A program made the translations under genes and the position numbers. From Onchidella celtica (lineage: Eukaryota; Mollusca; Gastropoda; Systellommatophora; Onchidiidae): 64,000 bases of DNA. Shown here in pieces: positions 29,001 through 41,200 of the stretch. Position 1 is the first letter of the stretch. Each line of letters opens with the position of its first letter. Location: the NCBI GenBank assembly GCA_963931925.1, contig OZ007582.1, positions 37,148,297 to 37,212,296 of the forward strand. The letters run 5' to 3'. The notes beneath the pieces were generated by a model. The model had not been told where the DNA came from. It was given only the letters and a program-made list of their open reading frames with translations, and searched no databases.

Positions 29001-31820
29001 TCAACAAGCTTGCTGGGAATCCCATAGTGCCGAAGAATGCGCCATATACTCTCTCTGTGGATGCTGTCGAAGGCCTTTTCGAAGTCAACGAAGTTCACAT
29101 AGAGCTGCCTTTGCCATTCTGAACACTGTTCTATGATGTTTCGGAGTGTGAAGATCTGGTCAATGCATCCTTTCCCCTTTCGGAATCCGGCCTGTTCCTT
29201 TCTCAGTGTCTTGTCCACAGCATCTGACATACGTTGCACAATGATCTTGGCAAGGATTTTGCTGGGTATAGAAAGGAGAGTGATACCACGCCAGTTGTTG
29301 CAATCACTGAGTGCTCCTTTCTTGGGTATTTTCACTATTCTGCCTTCATTCCAGCTCTTTGGTACTGCTTCTGCTTCCCAGATAGCTGTGAACAGTGGCT
29401 GAAGGATGGTGGCTGACTGATCCGGATCTGCTTTGAACAGTTCTGCAGTCAAGTTGTCTTTTCCTGGGGCTTTGCTGTTTTTTAGGCTCTTTATTGCTGC
29501 CACTATCTCTTCTTTCTTTGGTGGATCTATGTTGATGTCAAGGTCTTCAGCAGCATCTTGTATTATTATTCTATCTTCAGGTGGTGGCCGGTTTAGTAAT
29601 TCCTGAAAGTGCTCTGTCCAGCGTGTATCCTGTTCTCGTTCTGTAGTCAGTAGTTTCCCATTCTTGTCTTTGATTGGAACACTTGGTCTTCCACCGTACT
29701 TGCCACAAATGCGCTTAGTGATCTTGTGGAGCTTACCCTGTTCTCCTCTTGCTGCTGCCTCCTCCGCATCTGCCGCTAGCTGTTCCATGGCTTCTCGTTT
29801 ATCTTTCTTTACTAGTCTCTTCACTTTCTTATTTAACTCTGTGTAGCTATGTTGGTACCTCTCTTTCAGCCTTTCCGATTTCACTTGTAGGAGTTTCTTT
29901 TTCATGACTTTCCTCTCCTCGATCACATCCCATGTTCTTTGTTGGATCCACTCCTTGCTTTTCCCTTTCTCATTAAATCCAAGGCAGGCTACACTGCTCT
30001 CTGTGTACACTGTAGTTACTCTTTTCCACTCTGAATCGATTCCTCTTTCATTAGGGTTGTTCTTATCAGACTCTCGTAGAGCCTGGAATCGGTTCTTGAC
30101 TTGTATGTTGAAGGCATTTCTAACACTTGCATCTCTCAGTTTCTGAATATTAAGGTGTCTTTGCTTTGATGTCTTGATTCCGGTCTTGTTCAGTTTAATT
30201 TTGATAAGTGCTGCCACTAGATGGTGGTCGCTGGCTACGTCAGCTCCTCTTTTCACTTTCACATCTAGAAGGGATCGTCTCCACATACCGTTGATCATCA
30301 AATGGTCTATTTGGTTCTTGTCTCTTCCATTTGGAGAATTCCATGTGAGTTTGTGAATTTCTCTGTGTGTGAAAAGGGTCCCTCCGATGACTAAGTTGTT
30401 CAAGGCACAAAAATCCACAAGCCTTTCTCCATTGTCATTCCTTGTTCCAGTTCCATGTTTTCCCATTACTCTTTCATAATTTATATCATCTTTACCTACC
30501 TTAGCATTGAGGTCTCCCATGACAATGATGAGATCATGCCGTGGCGTCATGTCCATTTCCCCCTGGAGTTGTTCATAAAAGTCGTCTTTGTCTGTGTTGT
30601 CGTTTTCGTTGGTTGGTGCATAACATTGGATGACAGTGATGTTTGTGTGTCGTCCTTTCATCCTCATCCTCATCAGTCTGCTATTGACTGGTTTCCACTC
30701 CAACAAGCATTTGTCCAGTCCTTTCTTTAGGATAATGGCTACTCCTCCATGATGTTGGTCATCCTCTCTTCCAGAGTAGAGAACGGTTTCTCCAGTGGAT
30801 GTTTTGATCCTTCCAGATCCAGTCCATCTGCTCTCACTTACACCCAGGATGTGTAGGTTGTAGCGCCTCATCTCTGATGTTACTTGTGCTAACTTACCCG
30901 ATTCATACATTGTTCTAACATTCCAGTATCCAATCCTGGTCTTGGTTTTGGCGGTGTTCAGTTCCTCCTTCATCCTGCTAGCAGTTTCCTTTCGGCTTTC
31001 ACTACTTGCATTCATACGAGTCGCGAGGTACTCAGAAGGTCCATCACATCCAGAACGTTGGTTTTTCCATGTTGCTGTTTCCGTAACGATTTTTGTTTCT
31101 CCAAGTAAGGTCACCCCAACAAGGATTTCAGGGTAGGGTTGTTAGCCCTACGCCCAACCCCCGAACCTGGAGGGCCGGTCTGTTCAATCTTGTCTGGTCC
31201 TTCCCCCATGACCTGTCCAGCTTGCTTAAAGCTATCAGGGGCACGAGGCCTCCGCTGGCTTAGCTCCTGGGATCACTAGGACACGCAAGCCACTCCTCCA
31301 CGTCAAGGCATGAACAATTGGAGCAGAGAATGCACGATCAAACCTCACTAACTCTTTAGCAGGTATTATCATGCGGGTCAAGCGTTTGGCCCGCCTACCT
31401 GTCCGCATGATAAAAACTCCTGAATCCTTAGCGCCGCCCCCGAGGACAGTCTGACAAAAAGACTGTTGGTGCTTGTGGGTCAGTCATTAGCTGGTTGTGC
31501 ACAATAGCCTACTAATTCTTTGGTCATTGTCACAGCTGGCCTGTGTTCGCAGATGTTTAATAGCAAATCCCCCCCCCCCCCTTCTTCTATTTGACTGTTA
31601 CCGCTCCCTCGCAATAAATTTCTTTTGCATGAATCACATATTAAATCATTTCAAAAGGATAAAAGACAGTTAACGATATTGTGCTGTTTTATTTCGCTAT
31701 ATATCTGGGATATTCTTCTTCTTATTTCTTATTTGGTCCCACTATTTGGAACTCCTTGCCTATCTCTTTGAGATTCGCTGGCAGTGCTGCCATTTTCAAG
31801 ACGGGGTTAAAAACATATTT

Positions 31821-31915
<95 letters not shown>

Positions 31916-31945
31916 AGGGAGGGAGGGAGGGAGGGAGGGAGAGAG

Positions 31946-32034
<89 letters not shown>

Positions 32035-32048
32035 TGTGTGTGTGTGTT

Positions 32049-32083
<35 letters not shown>

Positions 32084-32196
32084 CTGCCTGCCAGCTGGCC
32101 GTTTATGTGTACGTGTGTGTGTGTGCATATATTCCATCATGTTATTGTAAAGCGCCTTGAGGCATGACTAAAAGCGCTATATAAATCTACTTTATT

Positions 32197-32227
<31 letters not shown>

Positions 32228-35200
32228 TTATTATTATCATTTTAAGTCTTGAGAGTAATTTCTTTTGCAGTTGGTGGGATGGCAATTACACATTCTATTG
32301 TTAGACAACAAGTGTGCGCTTCTTCCCTGTCTGTCTCGGGGTCCAGATGGACTTCAAAGAAGTAGACAATAATCATATTTTAATCCCCTTACACAATGTC
32401 GCGTCAAGCCACTTTGAAGTTTGCCAACGGTGGCAAATGTAGATAGGTAAACATTCTCACCTTCTTTCTTTTCACATTTACAACTCCTGTCGATGTGACA
32501 TGCTGACTTCATATCAAAGGAGGTCCTTCATACTCGAAGAGCTTTCCTCCCCCCCCCCCTCACCCCCACCACCACGACCACTCCCCAAACCACTGCACAT
32601 TCTTAACCATTGGCTTCAACCCCCTCTCCCTCCTTGTAAGAGCGTACGGCCACTTAAATACTAACTGTCCATGATAGACCCTTGATATTTTGAAGTTTCC
32701 AATGGCAATTTGCACGGACAATTTGGCTGTTTCACAACAAACATAGCCGGACTTTGATTTTGTATATTCACACAACCTATTTTGTCGAAAGAAATGTAAA
32801 CAAAACCAAAATCAAATAATCTGTCATCGGGAAACCAAAACTCATGAGAATGCTGTCGCTGGAAGGTGCCACTGCTGGAGCACCAGCGGAACTATGCCAG
32901 CTGAAAGATGGGAACGCTCCATCTCTACCAACATTAAAGAGAAGGAGATCACCTAGTGTAGCAGAAATGAAAGCCAGCCCTAGCTTATCGAAATTACCTT
33001 GTTCACCTTCAAAGACACAAAGAGGAGAAGACATTTTGAGAGAAACTGAGGTTACAATTTCTCAATCAAATTAATGATCCACCATTGCCATACCAAAACT
33101 CTGAGAACACTGTGGCAAAGATAGTCCAAAGGGAAATGCCAGCGCTGGACCACCAGTCCTATGGAACGAGTCTGAAATGATTCCACTATCAATGGCCTGT
33201 CAACAGTGATGAAGAATTAACTGACTATCCTTTCATTAAGTGTCGTCTGAGTACGCTTTACGTGCTCTGAAGACATACAAATGTTGCAAAGTGATGAGGC
33301 TCATCAAGAGAATGTGAATGTACTGCAAGATGCCCCTGACAACCAGGAAGAGGTGAGTATCACTGTCGCTGTACAGGAAGAGGGGCAGGAAAGTCTATGC
33401 TCTGGCACTGAACATGCGTCGGAACGGCAAACTGATCAAGAGAATGACATAATCAGCCCATGAGATGTAGTGTGTGAAACAAATAATGAATAGGTCGGTG
33501 TGGAATCCTTCTAACTCAGCTAAAAAGGTCATTCCGGTGAAACAAAAGATTACCTTCAACCAAGCAAAATGATTGTCATGGCGTGAAAATGGCAAAGAGT
33601 ACACTGGATGGAAGCTTACCAAAGAATCAAAGACTTACAAGCTTCAGGCAGTTCCAGAGCGATGCGCAAAGGAGAGAAATAAGAATGCATACTTAACAGA
33701 CTCTTGACAGGAAGTCACGGATGAAGATCCGGAGCAACATTGATTACTTCTGGGAACTGTCATGGAGACCAAAACAATGGCCGCCACATCTTCTTGCAAT
33801 TCTGAAACATCTGACTGGAGGAGGAGGACGCTGCTGTATCATCTGAATTTGAAAGCCATACGGAAACAAGTGTGTGCCGTTATGGTAGTAAACACATAGG
33901 AAGATGGTCAGTGAGGAACTGGACATTGAGATCTGCAAGCACTTTGCACCATGACGGAGCTAAAGAAAGCTAAGACTTTCGCATAGAGGGATTCCTGCAG
34001 TTGTTGTCAACGATGCCTTCCCACCATGTCATAGGTTCATCCAAAAGCATTGCCTGGGATGTCAGTTTAGAATTGTTTCTGAGGTCTATCGAACTTACGT
34101 GGAATGCCGCAGAGAGATGGACCAACAGGCTGTGAGCCAAAGACTTTTTGAAAACATACTTTCAAGTCCCAGATTTTGGCCATATTCAAACACCGCTAAG
34201 TCAGTGCGACACGTGTGTGTCCTACAACGAGGTAACATGGAAGGTTCATAAAAGCAGATGATGCACAGACTTCTAAAACCCAGGAAAAACTACTTGCTGT
34301 GCATGGGGATGTTGTATTGACAACGATGGATTTGCAGGCAAAGCTCCTCGCTCCAGGTCTAAATGCACTGGCCTCATGTTACAAAAACAAACTTGTATAT
34401 CCACGTCTTATCAATCTACAATCTGGCCAATAAAGATGACGTGGAATGCTTCTTGCGGCATGAGATGGAAGGAGAGCTAATGCCAAGTGAATTCGCATCT
34501 TGTGTGTCTGTTAACTTGAAGCTACAGAAAGCACATCCAGTACATCGACGGCTGTGCTCTTCTCAGCTTTTCAAGACTAAGAGCTACAGTCATGGAGCAG
34601 AAGTATTTAGAGAAGAGTCACACTATAGCGGGATGTGGTGCGTGCATTCAGCAGTACATTTCCACCGCACGAAGAGAGAGAGAGAGACGACAGAGAGAGA
34701 GAGAAGTAGGAAGTCAGGAAGAACGAAGACAGGGATTGGGTGAAGGAAGAGAGATAAAATGTGAGAGCGAAAAAACGAAAGAGAAAGAAAGACAGAAAAG
34801 TAGGAAGAAGGGCGGACGAGTGAGAAAGAGAGAGAGAAGGGGGAGAGGGAGATGGGTGAAGAGAGAGAAAGCGAAGTGGGGGGGGGGGGGGGTTGTGTCA
34901 CAGGACGAGGGGATAACGGCTCAAAGGAGGGCAGGGCCGGGAGATGAGACCACGGTAAGAGGAAGAATATCATGGGGGGGGGGGGGGGGGGGCGGAAGGA
35001 AGGAAGGAGGAAAAAAGGGGAAAGCATGGAAGGGATGTATGAAGGGAAAAGAGGAAAGAATGTGCCTGAAATGCTGAAAGAGAAAGTCTGCACGTTTTTT
35101 TTTTTTTTTAAGTTTTTTTTTTAATTGATGAACAATCTTTTTAATTCCCACAATATAAATAATTGCTCATGTATTGTTTTTAATGTTTTTATGTGTCCAT

Positions 35201-38200
35201 ATTCCAAGTCTTTAACGTCTTCTAGTTTACTTCATTGCGGTTACCCGTCTTCCACTTTCTCCAAAATAATATTTCTCCACTTTTCCTAAAGTCACTTTAA
35301 TCCCTCCTGCCGCTATACAACTTCATCCATGTCTGGTACACACCTGATTTGCCCTCAAAAACTAGTCTTCACAATGGCAAAAAGAAGACACGCCTGGCTA
35401 ATGAGGTTTGCTGGCCGGTGAGAGAGGGGAAATGTGCACAATAAAACCGCCTTAAGGATAAGGAGGTTTTATCGTGCGGATTTTGGGTCATCAAACCTGC
35501 TAAACATCTAAAACATAATTGTAATCAAAATCATCAGGGTAAAATATTAGGCAGTGTATTAGAAAGAGCAAAGGTATATTAGTGAGAAATTTTCAAGAAC
35601 CTGCGACCTGTGGTTTGGAAATAAATCAGTTTTTTCCTTCTGTAAAATTTCCTAAACCGGCTTTGTGAGGTTTTATCATGCGGACGACGATATGAACATG
35701 CCTGGCTTAAATGAATGGATAAAGAGGATACTGTATTTTAAATGCTTGGCATGGCTGAAGATACTATGATGGATTGGTGTGGATGGACAACATAACATGC
35801 AACTCATAGCTCTGACTAAATAACAACAACAGCCATCTTAGTTTCCTGGACAAAGCGCTCTTCTTTAATGTCTAAAACAAAAGGTTACACAATGCCAAGG
35901 GACATAACCCAGTATAAAAATTACCTACCAAAACCAGTAAGAGTTAGTTCCCATTACCAACAGTTGATTAGAGATACTGAAAAAAATAGACCAAAACCTA
36001 CCTGTCTCCTCATGTATTTCCACAACATCACTTTGGGCTGATTCACCATAAGCATTCAAACTTGTACACGTGTAATTCCCTGAACTTCCAGGTTGACTGA
36101 TATCAATATGGTATTGACGATTAATTTCAAAAAGCCCCCAAAAGAAGACGCTGTCTTGAAAAAATACATCATTGACCACAACACCATCTTTGTACAGCCT
36201 GCAAAGTATATAAATGTAAGGAAGTAGGAAAAATTCATGCCGACATATCAACCATCGTCATTTGGTTATTCACTCATCATCAGACAGCCCCTTATTCAGG
36301 AGCTAACTGATCTACTTGTCACCTGGCCATCCATTTACTTACTAGTTGACCTACTTGTCATACAGCCATCCAGTTACTTATTAGTTCATCTACTTGTCAC
36401 TCATGTCAACCACTCAACCACACAATAATTAGCTGATCTACTTGACATCCTATCACTTGTTCACTAACTGGCAGATTAGTTTAACAATGATCCTCCTGAA
36501 CTGCAGTGAAAGAAACTTCCATTTAATGAATTATTCATTCTCTTCTAAATTGAAATATCAAGCCATAATAAGCAAAGTCACAATCGAAGTGGAAATGGAT
36601 CACACATAGGTGACCATGACTCAGAGGTTCGAATGTAACTGCACCCACAGAAAACCACGGAAGAACATCTAATATTCATGTTACATGTAGCCTGTTGACA
36701 AAATATTATACACAGAAAAGCTCTGGGGTTGCAGCAAGGCTTGAAGCAGAGTCAAAATATGGCAAAACAAACAAGTTATATGTAGCAAAGCCTCGCGCAA
36801 GAAATAATACCAAAATGATACAATAAAACGGAAAGGAAAAGGTAAGATAAATCAATTATTCGATCGACTGATCTTCTCCAGGAAAAAAAATGTAACAGGA
36901 TGGACAATTGAACAAATAACAAAACTGAACAAATTTTAAAAAATCACAGGTTGTTCTGCAAATATGGATGTGCAGTTGCGAGTTCCGGTCTTGGGTTTTT
37001 GGAATGCAGCCCGTCCATCAATGTATAGTGGCTCAAAGTGACTCTTTGGTTAGATATCAAGATAAAGGCGCAAAATGATGCCTCAGACCATAAGACAGGT
37101 TTAGTGTGCAACATGAGGAGCAGCAGAAAAAGACAAGGATTTAAAAAAAAAAAAAACACCTATTGAATCATTTAAGCATGTTGTACATTGATGCCACAAG
37201 GAATCATAGTACCAAGCTGAAAAATTAAACGCTGCTCAGTCTCAAAGCACACCTCAGCCCCCAAATGACATGAATTGAGTCATAGAACCTGAGTAGTGTT
37301 GGAGGCCTCATGGTTCAGTTGATTGGAATGGGCTCAAACAGGTCTTCCATTTTGGATCTCAATGTCACGGAGGTCACCTCGTTTCAACAATGTACACTAA
37401 ATGACACCTGGCCTATCGGATAGCATATGCAAGACTACGACTATGAAAAGAAAAACTTTCCTTGATACTGAATGTCAACAAGAGGCACTCATGGAAGAAC
37501 TGAAAGACATGTTTGCTCGTCTTACACCGGGGGTTGCCCACTTGGTCTGGTACCATAATGGTCTGTGTTAGAAAGTCTACTCCCGACAGGATCAGAATGT
37601 CCTTCAAGTGTTTCAATCATCTATACACCAGCATGATTGTGGAAGTGCCACTCCAAGCATGTCACTGAGATTCTGGTCAGCCCTCAAGACTGAAAGATGT
37701 TTTCTTGAAGAAGGTCAATCGAAAGCTTGATTTTTCTCTCTTTTTCCGTGTGTTTTATTGTATCGTTTCAGTGTAGTTTCTTACATAAGGCTTTGCTATA
37801 TACAACTTTTTCTTTTTGCCATATTTCAACTTTACACATAGCCAGGTCCTCATGTAGTGTGAGGAAATTAACCCTAGTCCTGCGGGAGGCCACTATATTG
37901 GCCTCCCCGCGCAACACGCGAGACCATAATTCTGTCCGACACGCTTAACCGCGGGTCCTGCGGGAGGCCACATTTTTGTATAGCAACGGTGCGCCTCGAG
38001 CTTTGTTTATTCGGTTGCCAAGGCTGTCGTTTTTTGTTTTTCTCACGTTTTTTTTTTCCACACCATTTTCGCGTGTTTATCTATCCTGTCACCCCTACTA
38101 TATCTAACAAAATGGTATCGTCCGATTACGTTTATTACGATGCAACTATTCGCAACTATTCGTCATACTCGTGTAATAGTACTGACGGTCTGAAGTTTGA

Positions 38201-41200
38201 ACTGGGGAAAATCTTGGGGAAACTTTTACTTTGAGGCTGGTTGTCGTCTACATGTGAAATGAGAAGAAAGGGGCCATGTGCGTATTTGAGACGCCGTTCT
38301 ACGTCTGTAATTATGAATTCTGAAGTAATATTAGGGCATGCTGCATAAGGGTGTCTGTCAGTAGGTTTTTCATCAGGGAAAACTGGGAGAAAATGACCGA
38401 CTTTGTTGTTGGTCGTTGTCTTTATTTGATGTGGTAGTTAGAGAGATATTGTGTTCCTTTGGTTAAACCGCTTTTCAGTACATGTATGTGCTCTACGACC
38501 TGGAACTGGAAATCAAATCTCTCGCTAAAACTAACAATTAACATTATAGTAAGTGGACGCTTTACATAGTAGAGGAGGCAGAAGGCAATGTCACGATACA
38601 TGTGGTTAGTAAATTAAACGAATGGCTTAAAATATAATATGTTCACCTGAATGGCCTGACATAGGGACAGAAAAAGCACAGAGGTCTTGGGAAAATGATA
38701 AAACGTGTGTTAAACGGCATGTAAATGCAGAAAACTCTTGATTTGGGCCTTCCATTTCATACTGCATATCATCACAAGTACTTTATCCAAATATCATAGT
38801 GGTCCCTTACGATTTATCCACCACTATTGTTGTTATTGTGTCCTGAAGTATACGCGATACGTGTTCACAAGGACCCGATTGACCCGACCGCCGAGGTTAT
38901 TGGCAACACGCGAACGATCGGCTGACTGGCCACTTGCTATCCCCGCACGGGGCGTTACGTGGACGAGTTCACTCAACGCGGGACGAGGGTTAAGAGTCAA
39001 AACCTTGTTTCAGTGGCTCTTCTTCCTCTCAAGAACTTCTGTAGTCACACTCTCCCAGATGTTTCCATTCATCCCCTGCTGCACACTGAACACTTGAAAA
39101 TTTCCTGTTGACCATCCCCACTCTAACAAAACCACTCAATACATTTTGTTAAGCTACAACACAAAGTTTAAAGTGCCTACCTGAAAGGATTCTTAGGGTC
39201 ACATTTCAGGCCTCTGCAATAACACATAATGGTAACTGTGATCTCTGGGTCCCTTGTTTGGCGCTTCGCCCTTTGGGGTCTCTCAAATTGTTCATTACTT
39301 CGAGAGATTTCCGGTACTTCAGGTGGCTGAACTAGATTTTTTAAAAAAGAAAGAAAGAAAAATGTAGCCAATGAACTGCTGCACTCATCCAAAGTGATCT
39401 GAAGTGGATAGGATACACCATTGTTGGTCATGGCTTGATGGCGCAGGTGTATTTTTTTAAGTCTAAACTTTCAATTTTTTTTTCCGATACACGCACTGTT
39501 GTCAAATATTAGAGACCTAAATTTGCCAAATGTAGACCGTTTTATTGTCGATCCTAAATATCAGAAACAACAAAGTACTGTTTGTGTCTTACATGGGCTT
39601 CTAGAGCTTTGCTAAAAGACTATTGAACTGCTCTTCACAGTTTACACAGCTGACTGTATTTTTTTTCTTTCATATAAATAGCAAGTCAAGAGAAAAGACA
39701 CAAAGATAATTGGCTAATGTTGTCATCTCAGTTGGGTCAGATCTTTATTCCATTAAAAGCATGGAAGGTCCTGCACATGCTCATAAGGTTTTCTTAATTT
39801 CTAATAAAGATGTTGTTAGATCTGTCTTTCATTCATGGGGAACAATTGTCAGTTTGAGACACTGGGTCACATTTGTCCCGAGTACTTACGGATGATCATA
39901 TAGTAATCCGTGCTTCTGAGAGCTGTACCATTAACTTGTGCCTGACACACATACAAAGCAGCATTTGACTCAGTTACCGGGTTGAATGTCAGAGTTTGGC
40001 CCTCCCTCCGTAGTGGTGGTCTTTCAAATTGAGCCTGCTCTTCACTGCATTGCAAATACAAAGTCATGAATAAAGAGACAAAACAGTCAAGAGTATTCAT
40101 GCTCATGATTCTTGCAGAAAGTTTATCATTGGTAGCTACAGCTAAGTAGCTGGTTCATGTTCTTTCATTCTCCTTCTTTCTTTCTACTTGCTTTGTCAAC
40201 TTTCTCAAATGCTGTTTCTTATTAATCAAATTTTCTTGGGGGTCTTTTTTGCCCGATATGTTAATGAAGCATGCACAATTTCTTTTATTTTTTATTCTTT
40301 TAGAATTACTTGCATAGTTTTCTTGTTGTCTTATTTGTTTTTAATGTGAGGCTTTGCAAAATATAATTGGGGGGGGGGGGGGGGGGGGCATAGAGGGGCC
40401 ATATTTGTGAAGCCCACTAGTTTCCTGTGTTTGTTTGTTTTTTTCAATAATTTTTCAATAAAGTTCTTGAGCGATTGGTTGGACAACTAATTTCCACATC
40501 TGACTATAATGGAGCTAGGCCCATAAATGTATTTAGTCAAAAGGCTCTGAAACTGCTTGGTTTAAGTGCACATATTTATATGGAAAGACATAGAGCCATT
40601 GCATTTTGATAGTTTCCCAATTTCATGAAATTGAATCTGGGAAATATTGTCACCTCAATCCACAATTTTAAGGAAGAATTAAACACTTGGATTTCTGTTG
40701 TGCTTCAGCACGGCTCTGAAGTGTTATGACTGGGTATATGGATCTACAACAGAGACAGGATACTTTGCTAGTACTTATAATGCTTATACTAAATGGTAGA
40801 GAAAGCGGTAAAACTAACTGCCAATGTCAATGGCCTGGAAAGGTCCCTGGCAGTTGTATTTCATACATATTCATTTCAACTTTCCAACAGAAATGAAAGT
40901 AAACTTGATATTTACATATATATTAACCAACGATACTGAATGTCCATATCTGAGAGTTGTGACGAGCATGTTAGGGTGAGATCTTGGCCAACAACAGCCA
41001 ATGGTGGGCTTGCAGTGATGACCAGTTCATCTGTAAATGAAAATTTATTGTGTCAATAACTCTGATAATTTACAGTAAACAGGTAAGCTATTGTATGCAA
41101 TAATTACCGCATAAGACAGATTGACAATAGGATGGACAGACAGAATACAGGTGAATGGACAGATGGATGGTGCAGAAGATTTAGTTACCGTATGTCCCAA

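Larger units (their letters stand above)
27806..35690. mobile_element. 7.9-kb DNA transposon with about 34-bp TIRs, carrying nested insertions
   Basis: Left end TCGTCGCCCGCATGATAAAA followed by CCTCACAAAG; the right end (35657-35690) is its reverse complement with three differences over 34 bp. TA lies on both sides (27804-27805, 35691-35692), fitting a TA target duplication; ATAT is an alternative reading. The motif GCATGATAAAACC recurs inside in both orientations near 31366, 31403 and 35450. It contains an RTE-like LINE, a LINE 3' end, GA/GT repeats, polypurine tracts and a decayed transposase on the plus strand. All lie within the intron between exons 11 and 12. Confidence 0.8.
36199..37871. 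other. Intron between exons 10 and 11: old repeats, no gene
   Basis: Positions 36300-36470 hold a degenerate repeat of about 48 bp (GATCTACTTGTCA..CCATCCA.TTACTTA). Positions 36728-36860 are family X copy c on the minus strand, and 37690-37845 copy d on the plus strand. Position 37306 begins a GGTTCAGTTGATTGGAATGG stretch that resembles a tRNA-type A box, possibly a SINE head. Confidence 0.6.

Noticed and set aside
28106..30730. Many plus-strand frames opposite the RTE-like ORF
   Set aside because: Antisense shadows of the intact minus-strand LINE ORF.
31681..32167. Long Arg-Glu and Ser-Leu open frames on both strands
   Set aside because: They are translations of GA/GT microsatellite; only the short LINE C terminus before the repeat is real.
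34592..35093. Long Lys/Arg/Glu-rich frame (plus) and Pro/Ser/Leu-rich frame (minus)
   Set aside because: Compositional artefact of the polypurine tract.
36600..36660. Second GGTTCGAAT box as tRNA
   Set aside because: Flanking sequence does not fold as a tRNA and lacks an A box.
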